Source: JANRLT01 sp041736895
Lineage (GTDB): Bacteria > Planctomycetota > Planctomycetia > Pirellulales > JALHPA01
Assembly: GCA_041736895.1 (NCBI GenBank)
Contig: JBGSSS010000005.1
Span: 4,083-68,082 of the forward strand
Reading direction: 5' to 3'
Length of the DNA stretch: 64,000 nt
Positions within the stretch are counted from its first letter, which is position 1; the number at the start of each line of letters is the position of its first letter. The position numbers and the translations under genes were made by a program. The notes below the pieces were generated by a model. That model made no database searches. It had not been told where the DNA came from and saw nothing but the letters and a program-made list of their open reading frames with translations. Of the stretch, positions 17,937 to 27,275 are shown piece after piece.

Positions 17937-20300
17937 ATGCGACTGACGTTGCGGACATTGTTGGCTCATATGGACGATGTCTTGGAGCCGAATGATCGGG
18001 CCGAGGTAGGCCAAAAGATCGAAGAAAGCGAATTCGCCAAAACGCTGCTGCAGCGCATCCGCGATGTCACGAGCCGCACACGCTTGGGGACGCCGAAAGT
18101 GCTCGGCAAAGGTTTGGCCGCCGACTCGAATACGGTGGCCGAGTATCTCGATCACATCATGCACAATGAAAAGGTGCAGGAGTTCGAGAAGGTTTGCCTT
18201 GAATCCGATATCCATCTAGCCGAAGTCGCTTCCTGTCACCAAGTTTTGGCCTTGGTGCTTGGTCACCCTGCTGATATTGATCCGGCGATGCGGCGGCGGA
18301 TGTACGATGTGATCAACCGTCCCGATGAGCCGCTCGAACCGGAACATCCGCCAGTTGCCGCTGCCGCGGCGAACGGCGCTGCGCCACATGTCCCGCCGGC
18401 CAATCCTTTGCCAGTTGCGGCTTCTCCAGCAACCCCCGTTCGCGCAAGTTCCCCGGATCCCATGGAACGCGAACGAACGGTTCCTGATTACCTCAAGTCT
18501 GAATCCAAAAAGTCCCCGCTGCTTTGGGCCATCGCTGCGGGAATCCTTTTGCTCCTCGGACTCGGTATCGCTCGTATTATCGGTCCGTTCGACAATAATC
18601 ATCCGATCGCTGGCCTCTTTGGCGCGAAGCCTGATCCGACGCCGGTAGCCAACAACACGACCACTGCTCCGGCGAACAACACTCCCGCCAAGACTACTAC
18701 ACCAGAGAATCCAACGAACAAACCTGCCGTCGACCCAGCCAACAATCAGGCTGCGTTAACTCCGGCAGTGGCGAACCCGGCAGTGACGACTCCCGCGACA
18801 GATTCCCCAGTGCCAACAACGCCGGCGAATCCCAATGCAGTTGTCGCAACACCAAATCCCGTCGTCTCCCCTGTCCCAGGGTCGAACCCTACAGTGAATC
18901 CTGCGCCAGTTCCTGCGACAAACCCCGCGGTAGCGCTCAACCAACCGAACAACACGATTGGCGTGGAAGGGGCAGCGCCCGCAGTTCCCGCGGGCAATCC
19001 GGCCAACGTTGTCGCACCAACGGTGACTCCGGCGACGACCGGACCTGATGCCGTCACTCCGGTGCCTCCACAGCCAATGCCCGCGGCTGATCCGGGGAAT
19101 GTGCCAGCCGCGCCCGTCGTACCGGGAATTGCCGGACGGATGACACAAGACGGGACGCAAGTCCTGCTGAGTTGGCGCACGCCGCCGGGGGGCGAAGGAG
19201 CCTGGGTCCGCGTCAATGCCAACGAGACGATCGCGGAGGGTGAACGGCTGCTCGGGCTGCATACATATCGGCCAGCGCTGCTGCTCAAGAACGGGTTGAG
19301 TCTGCAACTGATCGGCGAGACACAACTCGAAGTCTATTCCACCCCGAACGAAGATATCCCGCTCATCCGTCTCCATTTTGGAAGGATCGTTGTCGCCAGC
19401 AGCGGCAAAGCCAACACCAAGCTTGCCATCGAGCCAGGCGTCAAGCAATCCGGGCTCCTAACTCTCAACGATCCCGATTCGCTCATCGCGATCGAAGTCC
19501 AGCGAAGCCTGCCGGTTGGCTCGAACCCGGAAGCCGTTCAATCCCAAGTCAGCGCCAATCTCTACATCGCGGCGGGCCGCGCGCAGTGGCAGCCCGATGC
19601 GGCGGTCGCCGCCGGCGAGCCGTTGGCGGGGCCGCTCTTGGTCAAACTGCTCGCGCGGCCAGATAGCTTGCAACCGCCAGAGACCAAACTGCCAACCTGG
19701 ATCATCAAGAACGAACTTTCGGGCTTCGATAGCCAGGCTTCGGGCCCCTTCTCGCAATTACTGATGAGCAGACAATCCGTCGGCTTGGCATTGAGAGAAT
19801 TTGCCAATACGGATCGCCGCGCGGAAATCAAGTATCTGGCCGCGCGGAGTTTGGCCTTGATCGACGATTTTGATTTTTTCATCGATAGCTTCACTGACGT
19901 CGATCAAAAGGGCGTTTGGAAAAAGGAAATCGAAACGCTCCAGCAAGCGCTCGCTCGCGGGCCAGACACCGCGAAACTGGTGCGCGAAGCATTCGTCAAA
20001 CAGCGCCCAGCCTATGGCGAAAAACTCTATCGCTATCTGTGGGGCGCGACCGTCGCGGACCTGGCGACCGGACTCGGCGACGATCTTATCGCATCGCTGG
20101 ATAGTGATAATCTCGAGTTGCGCGTCCTGGCGTATCACTGCCTGCGCACCGCGTCCGCCGATGCCGAGGGCAAAAGCCCGACGCATAATTTTGTAGCAGA
20201 GTCCAGCAACGCGGTCGCGCGGCAACAAGCCGTGCAGCGTTGGAAGCAGCATGTGCGAGATCTCGTGCGCAAAGTTCCGGCGGCTCCGGTGGAACCATAA
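17937..20300 (+). CDS. large membrane protein with anti-sigma-like N-terminus
   Basis: 787 residues. The ATG has GGGAGA six bases upstream. Residues 1-128 (MRLTLRTLLAHMDDVLEPND onward, with NTVAEYLDHIM and CLESDIHLAEVASC) match an N-terminal module I have seen repeatedly in planctomycete membrane proteins and which looks like a cytoplasmic anti-sigma or zinc-finger-derived domain. A single membrane segment follows at about 194-216. Residues 225-400 are a Pro/Thr/Asn/Ala-rich linker, presumably periplasmic. Then a FecR-like beta region (LQLIGETQLEVYS, IRLHFGRIVVASSG) and a helical C-terminal part. The role is unknown; the layout suggests sensing across the membrane. Confidence 0.8.
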   Translation: MRLTLRTLLAHMDDVLEPNDRAEVGQKIEESEFAKTLLQRIRDVTSRTRLGTPKVLGKGLAADSNTVAEYLDHIMHNEKVQEFEKVCLESDIHLAEVASCHQVLALVLGHPADIDPAMRRRMYDVINRPDEPLEPEHPPVAAAAANGAAPHVPPANPLPVAASPATPVRASSPDPMERERTVPDYLKSESKKSPLLWAIAAGILLLLGLGIARIIGPFDNNHPIAGLFGAKPDPTPVANNTTTAPANNTPAKTTTPENPTNKPAVDPANNQAALTPAVANPAVTTPATDSPVPTTPANPNAVVATPNPVVSPVPGSNPTVNPAPVPATNPAVALNQPNNTIGVEGAAPAVPAGNPANVVAPTVTPATTGPDAVTPVPPQPMPAADPGNVPAAPVVPGIAGRMTQDGTQVLLSWRTPPGGEGAWVRVNANETIAEGERLLGLHTYRPALLLKNGLSLQLIGETQLEVYSTPNEDIPLIRLHFGRIVVASSGKANTKLAIEPGVKQSGLLTLNDPDSLIAIEVQRSLPVGSNPEAVQSQVSANLYIAAGRAQWQPDAAVAAGEPLAGPLLVKLLARPDSLQPPETKLPTWIIKNELSGFDSQASGPFSQLLMSRQSVGLALREFANTDRRAEIKYLAARSLALIDDFDFFIDSFTDVDQKGVWKKEIETLQQALARGPDTAKLVREAFVKQRPAYGEKLYRYLWGATVADLATGLGDDLIASLDSDNLELRVLAYHCLRTASADAEGKSPTHNFVAESSNAVARQQAVQRWKQHVRDLVRKVPAAPVEP

Positions 20301-20432
20301 GAAGCAGGACATATCGCTCGCCTTCGACTCGCCGCTAACCGGGTTGAATGCGCTGCTACACTTTCGCGCGCCGCCATTATAATGCGAGTCCTGCCTGCGA
20401 CTCTCCCCTGCCTTTCCCCCGGATACTGCGCT

Positions 20433-21482
20433 ATGAAACACGCGTTCTTGTTCCTGTTGTGCTGGACTTCTTTCCTGTCGCTCGCCACGGCGCGTGATGT
20501 GCCTTCGACGGCTCAAACCGCGACGTCGATGACCGACGCCGCGCAGAAGTTCCTCAAGACGCTGGACGATGCCGCTGCAAAAAAAGCGACAATCGCCTTT
20601 GACGATCCGAAGCGCATGGACTGGCACAATATTCCGAAGGCCGAACGCAAAGGGCTGCAATTCAAAGACATGTCCCCGCTGCAGCGCGAGGCGTGCTTGG
20701 CCATGCTCAAAGCCTCTCTCAGCGATGTCGGTTACGACAAGGCACAGAAAATCATGTCTCTGGAAGCCAACTTGAAAGAAGGCGAGAAGAATCTCAAGAA
20801 CGGTCAGTTGCGCGATCCGCAACGCTACTTTCTGACGATTTTCGGCAAACCCGCCGACAAAGGTGACTGGGGTTACAGCTTCGAAGGCCATCACTTCTCG
20901 TTGAACTTCGTCATCAGCAACAACCGTGTCATCGCCAGCACGCCCAGCTTCTGGGGAGCGAATCCCGCGACGGTGCAGATCTTTGTCGAAGGAGGGCCGC
21001 AGAAGGGAACCCGCACGCTCGCACAGGAAGAACAATTGGCGTTCGACTTGGTGAACTCGCTCGACGACGCGCAAAAGAAAAAAGCGATCGTCGCCGACAA
21101 GGCCCCCAAGGAATACCGCAATGCCGGCGACCCGAAGCCGCCGCACGCAACCGACAAAGAACTCGGCATCTCGGCGAGCGAATTGACTGACGCGCAGAAG
21201 AAAACGCTCATGTCGCTCCTCGAAACGTACAACGCGAATCTTGCGAAGGAAGTCGCCGAGTCGCGCCTCGCGCAGATCAAGGCCGCCGGTCTTGAACGCG
21301 TCGGTTTCGCTTGGCTCGGCTCGACCAAACCGGGCGTCGGCCACAGCTACCGCGTCGAAGGGCCGACGTTCGTGCTGGAACTGATCAACGTCCAATCCGA
21401 CCCCGCCGGCAACCCCGCAAACCACATCCACTCGGTCTGGCGCGACGCCCGGGGCGATTTCGGGACGAGCAAAACGGAGTAG
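20433..21482 (+). CDS. DUF3500 domain-containing secreted protein
   Basis: 349 residues from the ATG at 20433, giving a signal peptide (AFLFLLCWTSFLSLATA). Matches DUF3500 by eye: RYFLTIFGKPADKGDWGYSF, EGHHFSLNFVISNNRVIAST, PSFWGANPATV and NHIHSVWRDARGDFG at the end. The family is secreted or periplasmic and of unknown activity, though conserved His residues (GHH, HIH) hint at metal binding. Convergent with fhcA, with a 12-bp perfect hairpin between. Confidence 0.9.
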   Translation: MKHAFLFLLCWTSFLSLATARDVPSTAQTATSMTDAAQKFLKTLDDAAAKKATIAFDDPKRMDWHNIPKAERKGLQFKDMSPLQREACLAMLKASLSDVGYDKAQKIMSLEANLKEGEKNLKNGQLRDPQRYFLTIFGKPADKGDWGYSFEGHHFSLNFVISNNRVIASTPSFWGANPATVQIFVEGGPQKGTRTLAQEEQLAFDLVNSLDDAQKKKAIVADKAPKEYRNAGDPKPPHATDKELGISASELTDAQKKTLMSLLETYNANLAKEVAESRLAQIKAAGLERVGFAWLGSTKPGVGHSYRVEGPTFVLELINVQSDPAGNPANHIHSVWRDARGDFGTSKTE

Positions 21483-21522
21483 CTTGCCGCTCGTAGCTCG
21501 AAGCCATGCTTCGAGTGCATTC

Positions 21523-21552
21523 CTCGTTACCAAGCCCCAGCTTGGTAACGAG
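21523..21552. terminator. bidirectional hairpin between convergent genes
   Basis: Perfect 12-bp stem CTCGTTACCAAG / CTTGGTAACGAG with a 6-base loop, ending one base before the fhcA stop codon. There is no T tract. A second small palindrome (GCTCGAAG...CTTCGAGT) lies just before it at about 21497-21516. This looks more like an interspersed repeat doing terminator duty than a standard terminator. Confidence 0.5.
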
Positions 21553-21553
21553 T

Positions 21554-23179
21554 TCATGGCGTTTCACCTGCAAACGCAAACTGCTCCAGCGGCACCGAGA
21601 GATGTTCCGCGAACCACGCGGCTTGCTGCTTAAGCCGGCCATCGTCGCTCGCGCGTTCGAGGCGTAAAATCTCGCCGCGGACGGTTCGCACCGCTTCGCC
21701 GTGCTCGACGAGAACCTCACCCGCTTTGATCGTGTACCGCGGAGCTTGGAACATCGCTTCGTAGTTGGCATCCGGCCGATAGATCGTCACGTCGCCGCGG
21801 GCGCCAACGCCGAGATGACCGCGATCCGCGAGACCAAGCATCCGGGCCGGCGCTGCGCGGGTGATGATGCAGATCTCGTTCAAGCTATACTCGCGGTCGA
21901 TCCCGCGCAGGATCGTTTGTTCGCGCACGGCACGTGGCAGCTTGGCGATTGCCTCGCGGCGGAACGCACTGTCCATCAGCAAACGCACCAAATACGGATA
22001 CCGCCAAAACGTCGCGCCGTTTGGGTGATCGGTCGTCAGCGCCATCCGCCACGGATCGCGCATCAGCAAATACCATTCGAGCCCGATGACGAATTGCCAG
22101 GCGTGGATAACCGACTTGTTCTTGTACTCGATCGGAAACACACCGCAGCCGCCGACGCCCTCGAGATCGTGATTCACGCGCCGCCCGCCGGTGATTCGCG
22201 CCAGGTACTGCGCCGCCGCGCTGTCACCCGTCATGCTCAGCGTCGGCCCGAAGAGGGCCTGGCCGACGTCGACAGTGATTTGCGGCTGCGCGTCGAGCTC
22301 CGCAACCAGTTCGGAGACGCGCGAGCCGAATGTCGTCTCATCGCCCGCGCCGCCAGCGTAGCTGTGATATTGAATGTGCGTCAGATGCGCCGGCAAGCCA
22401 GCCAACGCGCGGATCGTCGCTTGCGTCGTCCGCCAATTCCCCGGCAAGCCGAGGTTGTTGCCGTGCAGGTGAATCGGATGAGGCAGTTTGAGTTCTTGTG
22501 CGAGCTGCGCCAATTCGACAATGATCTGCCGCGGCGTAAGCTTCAGGTCCGGCAACTCTAGGTTGAGGTCCGACTCATCATGCGCGCGGCCTTGTTTCCA
22601 GGCCTCAACACCGCCGGGATTCACGAGCTTGAAAGCGTACCCACGCCCCACGGTCAGAATCCAGGCCAGGTAATCTCGCGCGGCGGCGCGATCCCCCGCC
22701 GCGAGCTTTTCCAGCAAGTACCGATCATTGCCGACGAGCAAGTAACAACCCGAGTCGACTTGCGGCGTGTCTCGCAGATCGCGATGCGCCAGCCGCGCGA
22801 GCAGCGGCGCGATCGCCGCATCGAACACTGTCGTGTAGCCCAAGCCCGCGTACTTCATCCCCGTCATCCAACTCGTCGGCGCGATTCCGAGCGATCCGCC
22901 AGGTTGCAGCAACGTGGACGGCGTGTGCTCGCCCGTGCGGCGCGCCTCGGGCAGCAGCCCGCGGCCGATGTTGACCTTGCTTCCGGCGATATGCGAGTGC
23001 ATATCGATCCCGCCGGGCATGACGACATCGCCCACGGCGTCGATCACCCGCGTCGCTTTCGTCCCGCGCGGCGGCGCGGCGATGACTAGGCCGTTCTGTA
23101 TCCACAGATCTCGCACCTCGTCCACGTTGTTCGTCGGGTCAATGACCCGGCCGCCGGTGATTTGGAGGAGTTCGCTCAT
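21554..23179 (-). CDS. fhcA: formylmethanofuran dehydrogenase-type subunit A (FhcA)
   Basis: 541 residues, an amidohydrolase-fold protein. The metal-site motif DMHSHIAG (His61, His63) near the start, HPIHLHGNNLGLPGNW, HIQYHSYAGG and ALTTDHPNGATFWRYPYLVR are characteristic of FmdA/FhcA. In bacteria with the tetrahydromethanopterin C1 pathway, FhcA is part of the Fhc formyltransferase/hydrolase complex that releases formate from formyl-H4MPT; planctomycetes are known carriers. It is translationally coupled to fhcB upstream (four-base ATGA overlap). FhcC and FhcD are not in the window, so the operon here is incomplete or split. Confidence 0.95.
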   Translation of the reverse strand: MSELLQITGGRVIDPTNNVDEVRDLWIQNGLVIAAPPRGTKATRVIDAVGDVVMPGGIDMHSHIAGSKVNIGRGLLPEARRTGEHTPSTLLQPGGSLGIAPTSWMTGMKYAGLGYTTVFDAAIAPLLARLAHRDLRDTPQVDSGCYLLVGNDRYLLEKLAAGDRAAARDYLAWILTVGRGYAFKLVNPGGVEAWKQGRAHDESDLNLELPDLKLTPRQIIVELAQLAQELKLPHPIHLHGNNLGLPGNWRTTQATIRALAGLPAHLTHIQYHSYAGGAGDETTFGSRVSELVAELDAQPQITVDVGQALFGPTLSMTGDSAAAQYLARITGGRRVNHDLEGVGGCGVFPIEYKNKSVIHAWQFVIGLEWYLLMRDPWRMALTTDHPNGATFWRYPYLVRLLMDSAFRREAIAKLPRAVREQTILRGIDREYSLNEICIITRAAPARMLGLADRGHLGVGARGDVTIYRPDANYEAMFQAPRYTIKAGEVLVEHGEAVRTVRGEILRLERASDDGRLKQQAAWFAEHLSVPLEQFAFAGETP

Positions 23180-24273
23180 TGGGCGGCTCCCGGCAACGAT
23201 GGTTCGCGTACGAGGGCGAGGAGTTGCCGCAATATCTTTTCTGCAGATGCCTCAGGTGCCGTTTTGGGAGAGAACAGAAGCGGTATGCCATCTTCACGCA
23301 CGATTGTCCCCTGCTCTTCACTCAAGGGACTGCAAACGATTTGATATTCGCTGGCTTGCCCTTGCAAAACTTGTTTCGAAGCAATGATTGCCGTCGGAAT
23401 ACTTTGCAAGTGCTGCGTTGCCACGGCGGTCCAATCAGTTGACGGACCATCGCCTAAGAACAGTGCAGCATCAATGACGCCATCGGCGAGCATAGCTTCG
23501 GCGTTCGTTACTCCGGGCAAGTATTCGGCGCAGCCGCTAAGACAACAAACTGCCGCTGGAAAACCCGTTCGCGCGGTGAGGACATACTCAGCCCCAGCAG
23601 TGTTCGACAGCATAGCGCCCGCATCTTCCAGCGGCCAAGCCGCGGCGCGTCCGAACTTAGAGCGTGCGAGCACTGCGCGTTCGATTTCTTCGATCAGAGA
23701 ATTCGCCGCACCTTTGCCGAGTGAACGGAAGAGGCTCACTGGCTGGTAGATTAATAACGGGTACTTCGCCGCCTGCCACGCGGCAAGCAGTTGCTCCTGT
23801 GGTCGCTCGCTTGTCGTTGGGTTCTTGAGCTTCTCACGCAGTGCCAAAACTTCGTCCCTATTCCGGCAGCCCAACTCGCGCACTCGGGCGGCGATACCAG
23901 TTCCACCGCTCGCGGCAACTTCTAGCTCGTGGCATAGTTTCGCCGGTAACGAGGATAAGCCCGCGACGGTGAAAGATTCTAACAACTTCGGATTATGTTC
24001 ACACTTGACCAGCACCCACAAGTCATAATACTGCTGCAACTCGCCCATTGTCGTCCGCGCTTCGCCATGCAATTGCAAACTCGTCCCACGCGGCGGAATC
24101 CGCGATCCGCGCGGCGTGTCGATCGCTCCGCGCAGACACATTGCCAACTCCACGGCCAGTTCCTGAGCCTCGACCGTGAGCTGCGTCAGGCCGTAAATCA
24201 GCGGCGCGCGAGCCTCGCGCAACATCTTCGCGATGAGTTTGAGCTGCGCGTCGATTTCATCCGCCTTAGGCAT
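23176..24273 (-). CDS. fhcB: formylmethanofuran dehydrogenase-type subunit B (FhcB)
   Basis: 365 residues from the ATG at 24273 (AAAGG four bases upstream; a TTG at 24291 is less likely). Resembles the bacterial FhcB proteins: PLIYGLTQLTVEAQELAVEL near the start, IDTPRGSRIPPRG, VKCEHNPKLLESF. In archaeal enzymes this subunit holds the tungsten/molybdenum pterin and redox site; the bacterial versions have lost them, and I see no Cys/Sec-type catalytic motif or CxxC cluster here, in line with a hydrolytic rather than redox complex. Ends in a four-base overlap with the fhcA start. Confidence 0.9.
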   Translation of the reverse strand: MPKADEIDAQLKLIAKMLREARAPLIYGLTQLTVEAQELAVELAMCLRGAIDTPRGSRIPPRGTSLQLHGEARTTMGELQQYYDLWVLVKCEHNPKLLESFTVAGLSSLPAKLCHELEVAASGGTGIAARVRELGCRNRDEVLALREKLKNPTTSERPQEQLLAAWQAAKYPLLIYQPVSLFRSLGKGAANSLIEEIERAVLARSKFGRAAAWPLEDAGAMLSNTAGAEYVLTARTGFPAAVCCLSGCAEYLPGVTNAEAMLADGVIDAALFLGDGPSTDWTAVATQHLQSIPTAIIASKQVLQGQASEYQIVCSPLSEEQGTIVREDGIPLLFSPKTAPEASAEKILRQLLALVREPSLPGAAQ

Positions 24274-24598
24274 GCAACCTTTATCATTCAACTCCGCTTA
24301 TTTTTCAATGGCGGAGAGATTGGCCACAAAGAAACACAAAGGACACAAAAAATACAAATGCATTTTGCCGCAAGAAAAGCAAAGAAAGCAAAAAGGGAGA
24401 TAGGATTGCGAATGAATGCTAAACCCTCGCGCTAAACGTTATACGAAGCTATCGTCTCGCCAACATTGCATATGGCTCGGGTTGATATTGGAGTCTTCTT
24501 TTGTTTTTCTTGCTTTTTTTGCGGCAACAATCCTGTATTTTTGTGCCTCTTGTGTCTTTTTGTGGCTAAAAATCTTCTCTTAGTGGCCGCAAGCCTTG
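24274..24598. repeat. AT-rich large imperfect inverted repeat between fhcB and uxaA
   Basis: The arms at about 24323-24398 (GCCACAAAGAAACACAAAGG, then CCGCAAGAAAAGCAAAGAAA) and 24500-24566 (TTTCTTGCTTTTTTTGCGGC, then TTGTGTCTTTTTGTGGC) are inverted, imperfect copies of each other. Strong strand asymmetry (A-rich left, T-rich right). It holds no gene I can support. Confidence 0.7.
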
Positions 24599-26137
24599 CT
24601 ATAGAATCGGCCCCAACAGCCACGGCTGAAATTCTTGCTCGCCCAGGTTGAGCAGTTCGCTCTTGGATTTCTCGCCGCTGGCAACGCGCAGAATCGTCTG
24701 GAAGAGTTCCATTCCGACTTCGGCCACGCTGCGGCCGGCGCTGAGGATCGTGCCGGCGTCGAGGTCCATGTCGGCCTGCATCCGCTGGTACATCGGCGTG
24801 TTGCTCGCGACCTTGATCACCGGCGAGGGCTTGAACCCAAAGCATGACCCGCGGCCGGTGGTGAAGACTACCAGATTCGCGCCGCCGGCGACGATGCCAG
24901 TGACACTGACCGGATCGAGGCCCGGCGTGTCCATGACGACGAAGCCGCGTTGTTTGACCTGTTCGGCGTACTTGTAAACGGCGTTGAGCGCCGTCGTTCC
25001 CCCTTTGACGATCGCGCCGAGCGATTTTTCGTAGATCGTCGTGAGGCCCCCTTCCTTGTTCCCCGGCGACGGATTGTTGTCGCATGTCGCGCCGTAAACT
25101 CCGGCGTACCATTCCCACCACTTGATCCGCTCGATCAATTGATCGGCGATGGCCGGAGTGCGCGCGCGGCGTGTCAGGACTTGCTCCGCACCGTAAATCT
25201 CGGTCGTCTCGCCGAGGATTGTCGTCCCGCCGCACGCGACGAGCAAATCGCTCGCCACACCGAGTGCTGCGTTGGCCGTGATGCCCGAATTGCCGTCGGA
25301 GCCGCCGCAGTTCGTGCCGAGGATCAACTCACTCGCGGGACAAGTCTCGCGGCGGGCTTCGTTGACGCGCGGCATCAGTTCCGCTACTAGCTTCACGCCG
25401 GCATCGATCGTGTTCTGTGTCCCGCCGAGATCCTGCATTACGAGCACCAGCGGCCGCTGGGGCGATTCATGTCCGCGATTCTGAATGAGTTGCTGACTGT
25501 CGATCAAGCTGCCAATTGTTCCCGTTTCGCAGCCGAGTCCGATGATCAGATACCCGCCGATGTTGGCGTGCTTGCCCATGCCGCCGATGACGCGGTTAAG
25601 GATCTGGTGATGCTCGCCGCCAAATGGCATGCCGCAGCCATTGCCATGCGAGAACGCCAGCACGCCGTCGATGTGGGGGTACTTGCGCTGCCATTCGTCG
25701 GTATTGAATCGCCGCGCGATGTAGTGCGCCACCGAGGCCGAGCAATTCACATTCGAAATGATCGCGAGATAGTTCCGAGTGCCGACTTTACCGCTTGAGC
25801 GAAGAAAACCCTCGAAGGTGTAACCCGTCAACGGTACTGGATCCGCCGGAACCGCCGTCGATTTCTCCCACGTCTGCTGCAACACATCGGCGTGCAAGTT
25901 CTGCGTGTGGACCCAGTCGCCTGGGGCAATCTCGCAAGTCGCTTCTCCGATATGTTGACCGTACTTGGTCACCGATGCGCCGCGCGTGATAGCAATCACG
26001 GCCAGTTTGTGACCTTGTTTAATCGGTTCGCGGACGACGATTTCCCGTCCCGCGACGACAATACGTTCGCCCGCCGCCAGCGGCCGCGCGGCGACGCAAG
26101 TATTGTCCGACGGATGAAGCTGGATGATGGAGAGCAA
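24599..26137 (-). CDS. uxaA: UxaA-family altronate dehydratase-like protein
   Basis: About 512 residues if it begins at a TTG (26137) just before the conserved LSIIQLHPSDNTCVAARPLA; an ATG at 26221 would add 28 residues, ten of them encoded by an interspersed hairpin repeat. An N-terminal SAF-type segment is followed by the large C-terminal domain: GFLRSSGKVGTRNYLAIISN, CSASVAHYIA, HGNGCGMPFGGEHH, LGTNCGGSDGNSGITAN, GRGSCFGFKPSP. These Cys and Gly motifs are typical of UxaA/GarD iron-dependent sugar-acid dehydratases (altronate to 2-keto-3-deoxygluconate). No other hexuronate gene is nearby, so the substrate is an inference. Confidence 0.88.
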   Translation of the reverse strand: MLSIIQLHPSDNTCVAARPLAAGERIVVAGREIVVREPIKQGHKLAVIAITRGASVTKYGQHIGEATCEIAPGDWVHTQNLHADVLQQTWEKSTAVPADPVPLTGYTFEGFLRSSGKVGTRNYLAIISNVNCSASVAHYIARRFNTDEWQRKYPHIDGVLAFSHGNGCGMPFGGEHHQILNRVIGGMGKHANIGGYLIIGLGCETGTIGSLIDSQQLIQNRGHESPQRPLVLVMQDLGGTQNTIDAGVKLVAELMPRVNEARRETCPASELILGTNCGGSDGNSGITANAALGVASDLLVACGGTTILGETTEIYGAEQVLTRRARTPAIADQLIERIKWWEWYAGVYGATCDNNPSPGNKEGGLTTIYEKSLGAIVKGGTTALNAVYKYAEQVKQRGFVVMDTPGLDPVSVTGIVAGGANLVVFTTGRGSCFGFKPSPVIKVASNTPMYQRMQADMDLDAGTILSAGRSVAEVGMELFQTILRVASGEKSKSELLNLGEQEFQPWLLGPIL

Positions 26138-26190
26138 TGGTAAGTAAGACAGGGAGCAGGATGACCGGACTACAGCAAATTTTCTCTCGG

Positions 26191-26221
26191 CAAAGCCAAG
26201 GAGTTTACCTCCTTGGAGCAT
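26191..26221. repeat. hairpin repeat family 2 (CAAAGCC..AGG..CCTTGG), copy 1
   Basis: CAAAGCCAAGGAGTTTACCT then CCTTGGAGCAT. Same family as 27104-27134, 33652-33682, 33694-33725 (inverted), 43103-43130 and 46946-46972. It lies exactly between uxaA and terC and, on the minus strand, reads ATG-CTC-C.. in frame with uxaA. Confidence 0.8.
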
Positions 26222-26234
26222 TTCATCGCATCGA

Positions 26235-27014
26235 TCATTTCACCGGCGGCGGTTCATGGAGCACGACCTTGGACTGATTCTTGCGCAGGCGAATGTTGAT
26301 GATCTCGATGACCAGCGAAAACGCCATGGCAAAGTAGATGTAACCTTTGTTCATGTGCCCGCCGGTCCCTTCGATCACCAGCATCACGCCGATCAGAATC
26401 AAAAACGAGAGCGCGAGAATCTTGAGCGTCGGATGCTTATGGACAAAGCTGCTGATGGGCCCGGCAAAGATCAGCATCACACCAACCGCGATGACCATCG
26501 CCGTTATCATGACCCACAACTGATCTGGCTTGACCATCCCGACGGCGGTGATGACGCTATCAAGGGAAAAAATAATGTCGAGCAAGATGATCTGCACAAG
26601 CACCCACGTAAAACTGGCGGGCTTTGCATCGGCCGTGTTGTGTTCCTGCCCTTCGAGCTTCGCGTGAATCTCGTTGACGCTTTTCGCGATCAAGAACAGC
26701 CCGCCGATGAGTAGGACCAGATCCTTGCCCGTGACCTGCATGACCTTCAGCGGATCATCGACCCAGGTGATCCACTCGGGTAGCACCCCGAGGCGCTCGA
26801 GATCGAAGATCGTTGCTTGTAAACCCATGACCCAGCGGATGCCAAACAACAAGAGCAACCGCATCGCCAACGCAAGCCCCAGTCCCCAGCGCCTGGCGGA
26901 GGCTTGCTGATGGGCCGGCAATTTCGAGGCGAGGATGGCGATGAAGATCACGTTGTCGATGCCCAGGACAATCTCCATGGCCGACAACGAGATAAGCGGG
27001 ACGATCCAATCCAT
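26235..27014 (-). CDS. TerC-family integral membrane protein
   Basis: 259 residues from the ATG at 27014. MDWIVPLISLSAMEIVLGID followed by NVIFIAILASKLP is the TerC signature with acidic residues inside membrane helices; DIIFSLDSVITAVGMV is the second copy of the motif. About seven to eight membrane helices. TerC proteins are named for tellurite resistance but several work as manganese exporters for secreted or membrane metalloenzymes. The longer start at 27134 passes through a hairpin repeat and is unlikely. Follows the same direction as uxaA with a 97-base gap to its proposed start. Confidence 0.9.
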   Translation of the reverse strand: MDWIVPLISLSAMEIVLGIDNVIFIAILASKLPAHQQASARRWGLGLALAMRLLLLFGIRWVMGLQATIFDLERLGVLPEWITWVDDPLKVMQVTGKDLVLLIGGLFLIAKSVNEIHAKLEGQEHNTADAKPASFTWVLVQIILLDIIFSLDSVITAVGMVKPDQLWVMITAMVIAVGVMLIFAGPISSFVHKHPTLKILALSFLILIGVMLVIEGTGGHMNKGYIYFAMAFSLVIEIINIRLRKNQSKVVLHEPPPVK

Positions 27015-27103
27015 AGCTGAGAGCTCACAGAAAAAAATGATAAATCGCGCGTTGCGTTCAACTGTAGCGCATCGTTGAACGAAGAACAAGCTGGAATCAA
27101 CAG

Positions 27104-27134
27104 CAAAGCCCAGGGGTTCACCCCCTGGGAGCAT
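27104..27134. repeat. hairpin repeat family 2, copy 2
   Basis: CAAAGCCCAGGGGTTCACCC then CCTGGGAGCAT. On the minus strand it begins ATG and stays open into terC, as copy 1 does into uxaA. Confidence 0.8.
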
Positions 27135-27275
27135 TTATCTTAGTGCAGCGCGATGACAGACAGCGATGTCACTCCCTCGCTTACGCGTCGGGCTTCTATT
27201 GTACGAATTCATCTTGCGCTGATCGTCGCACTTCCCTAAAATCAAACCAGGGCATCCCAAAAGACAAGGATCGTC

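Noticed and set aside
26228..27014. TerC together with the TerD-like RING protein as a tellurite-resistance operon
   Set aside because: The two genes are more than 30 kb apart and TerC proteins are common without Ter operons.
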